From: Comamonas sp. KCTC 72670
GTDB lineage: Bacteria > Myxococcota > Myxococcia > Myxococcales > Myxococcaceae
Reading direction: 5' to 3'
Length of the DNA: 64,000 nt
Assembly (NCBI GenBank): GCA_014656495.1
Contig: BNCN01000001.1
Coordinates: 434,001 to 498,000, forward strand
The position numbers and the translations under genes were made by a program. The notes under the pieces are model-generated. The model saw only the letters and a list, made by a program, of their open reading frames with translations, did no database searches and had not been told where the DNA came from. Each line of letters begins with the position of its first letter. The stretch's first letter is position 1. This document shows, in pieces, positions 58,867 through 64,000 of the stretch.

Positions 58867-59688
58867 TCAGTACTTCGCGGTGGAAGTCTGCCCGGAGACG
58901 ATGGCCACGGACGCGGACGCGCCCAGGCGGTTGGCCCCCGCGCGCAGCATCTTCATCGCGTCATCGGCCGAGCGCACACCGCCAGACGCCTTCACGCCCA
59001 CGGAGTCGCCCACCACCCGGCGCATCAGCGCCACGTCCGCCTCGGTGGCGCCCCCGGGCCCGAAGCCCGTGGACGTCTTCACGAAGGCGGCGCCCGCGGC
59101 CTTGGAGAGCGAGCAGGCGATGACCTTCTCCTCGTCCGTGAGCAGCGCCGTCTCCAGGATGACCTTCACCGGCACCGCGCCGCAGGCGTCCACCACCGCG
59201 GCGATGTCCTGGTGCACCAGGGCGTAGTCGTGCGCCTTGAGCGCGCCGATGTTCAGCACCATGTCGATTTCGCGCGCCCCGGCGCGGATGGCCTCGCGGG
59301 CCTCGAAGGCCTTGGCGGCGGGCAGCGAGGCCCCCAGCGGGAAGCCCACCACGGCGATGGGCACCGTGGACGTGCCCGCCAGCACACGCGCGGCGGTGCC
59401 CACGTGCGCGCTGTTCACGCAGACGGTGGCGAAGCCGTACTGCCGGGCCTCCTCGGCCACCTTCACCACGTCCTCGGCGCGAGCCTCGGGCTTGAGCAGC
59501 GTGTGGTCGATATACGGCGCCAGGTCCGCGGGCGAGCGGACCGTGTCCAGGTCCACCCGGGCGGTGGACGGGCCCGCCGCCGGAGCCGGAGCCCCGGGCG
59601 TCTGCCCCTCCTTCCACGCCTGCAGCTTGCGGCGCGCCTGGTCGGCAATGTCCTCGACGAAATGGAAGAGGTCTTCGGAGTCGGACAT
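58867..59688 (-). CDS. deoC: deoxyribose-phosphate aldolase
   Basis: A 273-residue DeoC. After an unusual 50-residue charged N-terminal extension comes the class I aldolase barrel: [48 protein letters not shown], and [14 protein letters not shown] with the Schiff-base lysine near residue 201, then [15 protein letters not shown]. It cleaves 2-deoxyribose-5-phosphate to acetaldehyde and glyceraldehyde-3-phosphate. It is upstream of a DksA-like gene and a PGM2-type mutase, the enzyme preceding it in deoxynucleoside catabolism. Confidence 0.96.
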   Translation of the reverse strand: MSDSEDLFHFVEDIADQARRKLQAWKEGQTPGAPAPAAGPSTARVDLDTVRSPADLAPYIDHTLLKPEARAEDVVKVAEEARQYGFATVCVNSAHVGTAARVLAGTSTVPIAVVGFPLGASLPAAKAFEAREAIRAGAREIDMVLNIGALKAHDYALVHQDIAAVVDACGAVPVKVILETALLTDEEKVIACSLSKAAGAAFVKTSTGFGPGGATEADVALMRRVVGDSVGVKASGGVRSADDAMKMLRAGANRLGASASVAIVSGQTSTAKY

Positions 59689-59786
59689 GCCCGGCCCCTT
59701 AGCCCACTTCCTCGCCCTCGGGAAGCGCTCGCGGCGGGCCCCCGAGCTTCACGCGCCCCTGGGTGCCCAGGGCGGGCGCGGAGCGG

Positions 59787-59792
59787 TAGAGT
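59787..59792 (+). promoter_or_regulatory. -10 element TAGAGT directly before a GTG start
   Basis: TAGAGT ends 6 bases before the GTG at 59799, predicting a leaderless transcript for the metallo-beta-lactamase gene pair. Confidence 0.4.
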
Positions 59793-59798
59793 TGGCCC

Positions 59799-60998
59799 GT
59801 GATGTCCCTTGCCCGGCTGCCCGCACTCCTCGTCCTCCTCCTCGCCACGCTTCCAGGATGGGCCCTGGCCCAGTCGGGCAGCCAGTCCCTCACGGTCCAC
59901 TTCTTCGACGTGGGCCAGGGGGACGCGGCGCTCGTCATCTCCCCCACGGGCAAGACGGTGCTCATCGACGGAGGCCCGCCCGAATCCCGGGCGCACCTGG
60001 AGCGCCGGCTGCGCGACCTGGTGCAGGGGCCGCTGGACCTGGTCATCCTCACCCACCCGCACCTGGACCACCTGGGCGGCATCTCCAATGCCCTGCGCAC
60101 GGTGGGCGCGCGGCGCTTCATGGACCCCGGCTTCGACCACCCGAGCGAGGCCTACCGCGACCTGCTGAACGTCGTGGGCGACGAGGTGGGCCAGGTGATG
60201 AAGCCCTTGCCCGACCCCAACGACCCCAGCTCGCTGCTCACCATCGGCCTGGGGGACGGCGCCGCCCTCACCGTGCTCTGGCCCCGCGTGCCGGAGGACC
60301 CGTTCCTCAAGGGCACCCGCTCCGACCCGAACTCCAACTCCATCGTCGCCAAGCTGACGTACGGGAAGACGGCGTTCCTCTTCACCGGCGACGCCGAGCC
60401 GGACACCGAGGCCACGCTGCTGCGCAAGAACATCGACTTCACCTCCACCGTGCTGAAGGTGGCCCACCATGGCGGGCGGCACTCGTCCACCGCGGCCTTC
60501 CTCGCGGCGGTGAAGCCCCAGGCCGCCGTCATCTCCGTGGGCGCGAAGAACGACTACGGGCACCCCACCGCCCAGGTGCTGGAGCGCCTGCGCGCGCAGA
60601 AGGCCCAGGTCTTCCGGACGGACCTGGACGGCGAGGTCGTGGCCACCAGCGACGGCAACGTGGTGTCCGTCCGCGCGGAGCGGCGCGGCAGCAATTCACT
60701 GCTGGTCGCGGGCGAGGTGACCTCCGACGCCGTGGCGCGGGGCCCCATCACCCGGGGCACGCGCAAGGCCAGCACTCCGCGTGGCAGGAGCGCCCCTTCT
60801 GTCAGCTCCGACACGGACACGCGCGCGCCGACGCAACGCGGCGCCAGTGAAGGCCGATACATCAGCCTCAAGGGCAGCAAGGTGTTCCACAAAGCGTCCT
60901 GCAAGACCCTCAAGCGCTCCAAGTCGGAACGCACCGAATACGCGAGCCGCGGCGAAGCCATGCGCGAACGCCGCCCCGCCGAGGACTGCCACCCATGA
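59799..60998 (+). CDS. ComEC-like metallo-beta-lactamase hydrolase with Cys/His tail (copy 1)
   Basis: A 399-residue exported protein (signal peptide ending LAQ). The metallo-beta-lactamase domain (about 30-290) follows the ComEC/Rec2 C-terminal type: FFDVGQGDAALVISP, VLIDGGP, THPHLDHLGG (H86, H88, D90, H91), LFTGDAE and the metal-ligand KVAHHGGRHSS. A Thr/Arg-rich linker leads to a 40-residue tail, SKVFHKASCKTLKRS..YASRGEA..RRPAEDCHP, similar to the Ada-type Cys/His finger. ComEC-like domains degrade nucleic acid strands; the tail may grip DNA. GTG 59799 (ATG 59802 equivalent). The stop overlaps the next ATG. Confidence 0.87.
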   Translation: MMSLARLPALLVLLLATLPGWALAQSGSQSLTVHFFDVGQGDAALVISPTGKTVLIDGGPPESRAHLERRLRDLVQGPLDLVILTHPHLDHLGGISNALRTVGARRFMDPGFDHPSEAYRDLLNVVGDEVGQVMKPLPDPNDPSSLLTIGLGDGAALTVLWPRVPEDPFLKGTRSDPNSNSIVAKLTYGKTAFLFTGDAEPDTEATLLRKNIDFTSTVLKVAHHGGRHSSTAAFLAAVKPQAAVISVGAKNDYGHPTAQVLERLRAQKAQVFRTDLDGEVVATSDGNVVSVRAERRGSNSLLVAGEVTSDAVARGPITRGTRKASTPRGRSAPSVSSDTDTRAPTQRGASEGRYISLKGSKVFHKASCKTLKRSKSERTEYASRGEAMRERRPAEDCHP

Positions 60999-62278
60999 GT
61001 TTCCGTCCGCGTTTCCTCCTCGCCGTCCTGCTGGCCCTGGCGGCGTGCCAGGACCCGCCCCCGCCCCCACCCGAGCCCGCCCAGGCCGCGCGCCCCTCCG
61101 CGCCCCAGCGGCGCTACTTCGGCGGAACCCCGGACGGAAAGCTGCACGTCTATTTCTTCGACGTGGGCCAGGGTGACGCCGCGCTCATCGTGTCCCCCGA
61201 CGGGTACACCGCGCTGGTGGACACGGGCCCCGCCTCCGCCGCGGACCACCTGGTGAACCGGCTGCCGGAGCTGCTCACGCAGCGGCTGGACCTGGTCGTC
61301 CTCACCCACCCGCACGCGGACCACCACGGCGCGCTGGAGCCGGTCATCAAGCGCGTGGGCGCCAGGCAGCTCCTGGAGCCGCAGCTCGGCGCCACGCCCA
61401 AGGCGTACGACGCGCTGCTCGGCGCCGTGGCCAGCCAGGGCGTGGAGTTCATCTCCCCCTCCCCGTCTCCCGCGACGCCCAACGCGCTCCAGCGGCTGCC
61501 GCTGGGCGCCGGCGTGTCCCTCACCGTGCTGTGGCCCCGGGCGCCCACCGAGCGGCTGCTCGACGTGCCCGAGGCCGCGCTGGAGGCCAACTCCGTCATC
61601 CTGCGCCTCACCTACGGCGACACCACGGTGCTCTTCATGGCGGACGCGCACGCGCGCACGGAAGAGCACCTGCTGGCGCGCAACGCCCCCATGCAGGCCA
61701 CGCTCCTCAAGGTGGCCGCCCATGGCACCGACGGCGCCACCAGCGCCGCCTTCCTGTCCGCGGTGTCGCCCCGCGCTGCCGTCATCTCCGCGGGCGACGG
61801 AAACCTGATGGGCGCGCCGTCACCGGCCACGCTCGAGCGCCTCAAGGCCGCCGGAACGCAGGTGTTCCGCACGGACGAACATGGCGAGGTCCAGGTGGTG
61901 AGCGACGGCAAGACGCTCGTCGTCACCCCGCAGCGGCTGCCCCCGGGCGTCCCGGAGGACACGCGCTACAGCTACCCCGGCCTGGGCGCGCCCGCGCTCG
62001 CCCCCTTGAACGCGGGCGCCGCGAAGCGGCCCTACTCCATGAGCCTGGAGGGCCCGGACACCGCGCGGCCGGGGACGCCCCGAAACACCCCGCGCCCCCG
62101 CGTCGACTCGAACACCGTGACGGTGGGCGCCTACGTGGGCAGCATCAACAGTGACGTGTTCCACAGGCCCACCTGCCGCAACGTCATGAAAATCAAGCCG
62201 GGCAACCTGGTGACCTTCACCAACCGCCAGGAGGCCAAGCGCAACAACCGGCGGCCCGCCAAGGACTGCAACCCGTGA
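60995..62278 (+). CDS. ComEC-like metallo-beta-lactamase lipoprotein with Cys/His tail (copy 2)
   Basis: A 427-residue lipoprotein (LAAC19 lipobox), paralogue of the preceding gene, with FFDVGQGDAALIVSP, THPHADHHGALEP and a second-half motif LKVAAHGTDGATSAAFL. Where copy 1 has KVAHHGG, copy 2 has KVAAHGT, losing one of two conserved histidines, so its metal site may be altered. The C-terminal tail SDVFHRPTCRNVMKI..FTNRQEA..RRPAKDCNP repeats the Cys/His pattern. ATG 60995 overlaps the previous stop by 4 bp (ATGA). Confidence 0.85.
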   Translation: MSFRPRFLLAVLLALAACQDPPPPPPEPAQAARPSAPQRRYFGGTPDGKLHVYFFDVGQGDAALIVSPDGYTALVDTGPASAADHLVNRLPELLTQRLDLVVLTHPHADHHGALEPVIKRVGARQLLEPQLGATPKAYDALLGAVASQGVEFISPSPSPATPNALQRLPLGAGVSLTVLWPRAPTERLLDVPEAALEANSVILRLTYGDTTVLFMADAHARTEEHLLARNAPMQATLLKVAAHGTDGATSAAFLSAVSPRAAVISAGDGNLMGAPSPATLERLKAAGTQVFRTDEHGEVQVVSDGKTLVVTPQRLPPGVPEDTRYSYPGLGAPALAPLNAGAAKRPYSMSLEGPDTARPGTPRNTPRPRVDSNTVTVGAYVGSINSDVFHRPTCRNVMKIKPGNLVTFTNRQEAKRNNRRPAKDCNP

Positions 62279-62298
62279 GCAGCAAGGAGCCACACCCC

Positions 62299-62544
62299 AT
62301 GACGACCCGGGCCACGTTGGATCGCATCGAAGAGGACGTCGCCGTGCTCGTGGTCGACGGCCGCCAGGTGACGCGTCCGCTGAGCGAGCTGCCCGCGGGC
62401 GTCCGCGAGGGCGACGTGCTGGACCTCGACACGCTGGAGGTGGACCCGGAGGCCACCGAGGCCCTGCGCAAGGAGGTGCGCAGGGCCCGCGAGAAGGCGA
62501 CGCGCGGCAAGAAGCCGCCTCCCGCGGGGAACTTCGACCTCTAG
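62299..62544 (+). CDS. DUF3006-type small protein
   Basis: An 81-residue protein with the DUF3006 opening ATLDRIEEDVAVLVVDG and the LSELPAGVREGDVLDL core, then a charged helix (ALRKEVRRAREKATRGKK). DUF3006 genes are regularly found beside ComEC-like metallo-beta-lactamase genes, as here. I choose ATG 62299, 9 bases after AAGGAG; GTG 62275, overlapping the previous stop as GTGA, would add eight residues. The function is unknown. Confidence 0.8.
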   Translation: MTTRATLDRIEEDVAVLVVDGRQVTRPLSELPAGVREGDVLDLDTLEVDPEATEALRKEVRRAREKATRGKKPPPAGNFDL

Positions 62545-62547
62545 GCG

Positions 62548-64000
62548 CTACATCGACTTGGAGAGGACCAGCGGAATCTCCAGGTCCACGTCCTCGCCCG
62601 CGAAGGCGGAGAAGACCATCCCCTTCGCGCGGTCGCGGATGCAGGTGCCCACCGGGCTGTTGCGGTTCAGGTCCTTGCGGTCGAACGTCGCGTCCTTCAC
62701 CGCGCCCGAGCTGCTCACGGTGGCGGTGAGCGTCACCTTGCCGCCCTTGAAGGACGGGTTCTTCCGCAGCTCGGCCTCCACGCAGTCACGGAAGGCGGGC
62801 TGCGTCTTCTCCAGCACGCGCTCCACCTCTTCGTCGGACGGGCCGCCCACGTCCTCCGTGTCGGCGGCGGCCACTTCCTCGCCGCCGCGCACGGCCGGGT
62901 CCACGTCCTTCTTGTCCGAGTCCGCGTAGGCCGCCTTCAGGTCCGCGTCGGACAGCCCGTCCTTGGCCGCTCCGGCCCCCGCCGCGCCCGCGGGAGCGCC
63001 GGCGCCGGCCGGACGCTTGCCCTCGGCGGGAGACGCCGGGGGCTTGCTGCTCGGAGGAGGCGCGGGAGGCGCGCGGCCCATCAGCTTGTCGCGCAGGGCC
63101 CCGACGCCCTCCGGAGAGAAGACGGGCTGCTCCACCGCGTTGCCCTGGGCGTCCACCGTCTTCACCCGCAGCGGCACCACGCCCAGCGTCTCCGACAGCA
63201 CGTACGCGAGCCCCAGCGGGATGATGAGGAGCAGGAGGACGAACACGGCGTACTTCCAGGCCGGGTTGCGGCGCGTCACGCCCGACTTCTTGGCGAAGTG
63301 GCGCGTGTCCTGGACCGCCTTGCCCTCCCCGTCATCGTCGCCGCCACCCAGCGCGGCGTTCGGGTCCTCGGGGTACGGCACGCCGTCGTCGCCGTGGCGC
63401 GCGTCGTCCTCGCCGTCGTTGCGCTGGTTCGGCAGGTCCAGGTCGGAGAACAGCGCGTCGTCGAGCGGCGCCGCGGTGGCCGTGGGCCGCGGCTGCGGGC
63501 GGCGGTTCGGCTGGGCCTGCGGCATCGGCTCGGGCTCGGCGGCGCGCGGCAGCGGGTCACCGAAGAAGGTGTTGTCCGGCGCGTCGTCATCGTCGTCCGG
63601 CCAGGGCTGCTCCGGCGCGGCCTGGCGCTGCACCGGCTCCGGCTCCGGCTCCGGCTCGAAGGGCTGCGGCTCCGGCTCCCGCCGGGCCGGGGCGCTCCGA
63701 GCGGGCCGCGCCGGCTCGGGGGCCACGGCCACGGGAGGCGGCGGCGGGGGCGGCTCGGCGGCGGGCGGCGGCTCGAAAAGTCCGGCCAGCTCGGGGATGT
63801 CCAGGCCTCGCTTCCAGTCCGCCATGCCCTGCTGCCAGAAGAAGCTCCGGCCATTCACGGCGCCGGTGGCCATCAGCTCGCGCAGGGCCCCTTCGTCCAG
63901 CGGGCCCTCCTGCTTGTTGCGCACCATGACGAACCAGGGGGAACCCGTGGCCTTCATGGGGGCGGCGCGCGTGGGCTCGTCGTCCCAGGGCGTTTGCAAC
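62548..64000 (-). CDS. GYF-domain protein with AgmX/GltJ-like C-terminus, 5'-truncated
   Basis: At least 483 residues are visible; the N-terminus runs off the right window edge, as the first in-frame start (TTG 63999) is weak. A GYF_2 domain (PWFVMVRNKQEGPLDEGALRELMATGAVNG..WKRGLDIPEL) is followed by a long Pro/Glu/Ala-rich acidic linker, a membrane helix (YAVFVLLLLIIPLGLAYVLS) and a TonB-like C-terminal domain (PAFRDCVEAELRKNPSFKGGKVTLTATVSSSG..SPVGTCIRDRAKGMVF). This layout matches myxobacterial AgmX/GltJ gliding-motility relatives, whose N-terminus normally has a zinc ribbon. It would bridge cytoplasm and periplasm. Confidence 0.82.
   Translation of the reverse strand, partial: LQTPWDDEPTRAAPMKATGSPWFVMVRNKQEGPLDEGALRELMATGAVNGRSFFWQQGMADWKRGLDIPELAGLFEPPPAAEPPPPPPPVAVAPEPARPARSAPARREPEPQPFEPEPEPEPVQRQAAPEQPWPDDDDDAPDNTFFGDPLPRAAEPEPMPQAQPNRRPQPRPTATAAPLDDALFSDLDLPNQRNDGEDDARHGDDGVPYPEDPNAALGGGDDDGEGKAVQDTRHFAKKSGVTRRNPAWKYAVFVLLLLIIPLGLAYVLSETLGVVPLRVKTVDAQGNAVEQPVFSPEGVGALRDKLMGRAPPAPPPSSKPPASPAEGKRPAGAGAPAGAAGAGAAKDGLSDADLKAAYADSDKKDVDPAVRGGEEVAAADTEDVGGPSDEEVERVLEKTQPAFRDCVEAELRKNPSFKGGKVTLTATVSSSGAVKDATFDRKDLNRNSPVGTCIRDRAKGMVFSAFAGEDVDLEIPLVLSKSM

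Noticed and set aside
1..64000. Genomic island, prophage or transposon
   Set aside because: GC content and codon use are uniform across genes; no integrase, transposase, tRNA junction or terminal repeats were seen.

Overview
The window is very GC-rich (roughly 70%), almost fully coding, and full of myxobacterial trademarks. These include two sigma-54 enhancer-binding proteins (one with an FHA domain), a Ser/Thr kinase with PEGA repeats, several histidine kinases, MoxR, PilZ, a GYF-domain gliding-protein relative, pilin-like proteins, and many lipoproteins and outer-membrane proteins. A chromosome of a Myxococcaceae member (Myxococcus/Corallococcus type) fits best. I saw no rRNA, tRNA, CRISPR array, insertion sequence, prophage or attachment site. 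About 57 protein genes can be supported, many in tight operons with 4-bp stop/start overlaps.

Layout. 1-4.7 kb: 5' end of a MoxR gene, an alpha/beta hydrolase, a WYL regulator with a DUF1761 membrane protein, a histidine-rich metal-binding protein, a thioredoxin, and a secreted protein with degenerate EF-hand modules. 4.7-10 kb: an FHA/sigma-54 activator gene next to paired palindromes and a divergent sigma-54 promoter, then allA and a trio made of two zinc-ribbon/pilin-like proteins around a repeat-containing metalloprotease lipoprotein. 10-16 kb: a DUF2157/DUF4401/GDYXXLXY membrane operon, a two-gene unit encoding a heme-oxygenase-like protein, and a second enhancer-binding protein with its own sigma-54 promoter and tandem upstream sites. 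16-23 kb: methyltransferase, ZIP transporter, a four-gene envelope operon containing an LpoB homologue, and an MscS channel. 23-31 kb: a response regulator with a tetraheme lipoprotein, an MltD-like transglycosylase, an L,D-transpeptidase, an EF-hand nuclease and a cyclotransferase-like protein. 31-44 kb: tandem-AAA ATPase, PEGA kinase, an ABC export operon, a PspA operon and a histidine kinase.

44-60 kb is metabolically coherent. It holds a nucleoside/base deaminase, cytidine deaminase, pyrimidine-nucleoside phosphorylase, a complete BmpA-type nucleoside ABC importer (lipoprotein, double ATPase, two permeases), a PGM2-type phospho-sugar mutase (the subfamily that can act as phosphopentomutase) and deoxyribose-phosphate aldolase. 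Together they give a route from external (deoxy)nucleosides to glyceraldehyde-3-phosphate and acetaldehyde, sensible for a predator that digests prey DNA. PilZ, SET, DUF4328, a degenerate receiver/kinase and a DksA-type regulator are interspersed. 60-64 kb: two tandem ComEC-like metallo-beta-lactamase proteins with a shared Cys/His tail, a DUF3006 protein, and a 5'-truncated GYF/AgmX-like protein.

The most interesting sequence-level observations are: (i) two sigma-54 promoters at correct enhancer distances from tandem palindromes beside enhancer-binding-protein genes; (ii) zinc-ribbon proteins that appear to have replaced the prepilin leader of a type IV pilin-like domain; (iii) a heme-oxygenase fold apparently lacking its heme-ligand histidine behind a Fur-like operator; (iv) a likely CTG (or ATT) start in the nucleoside ABC ATPase; (v) a receiver-kinase protein lacking both phosphorylation-critical residues.
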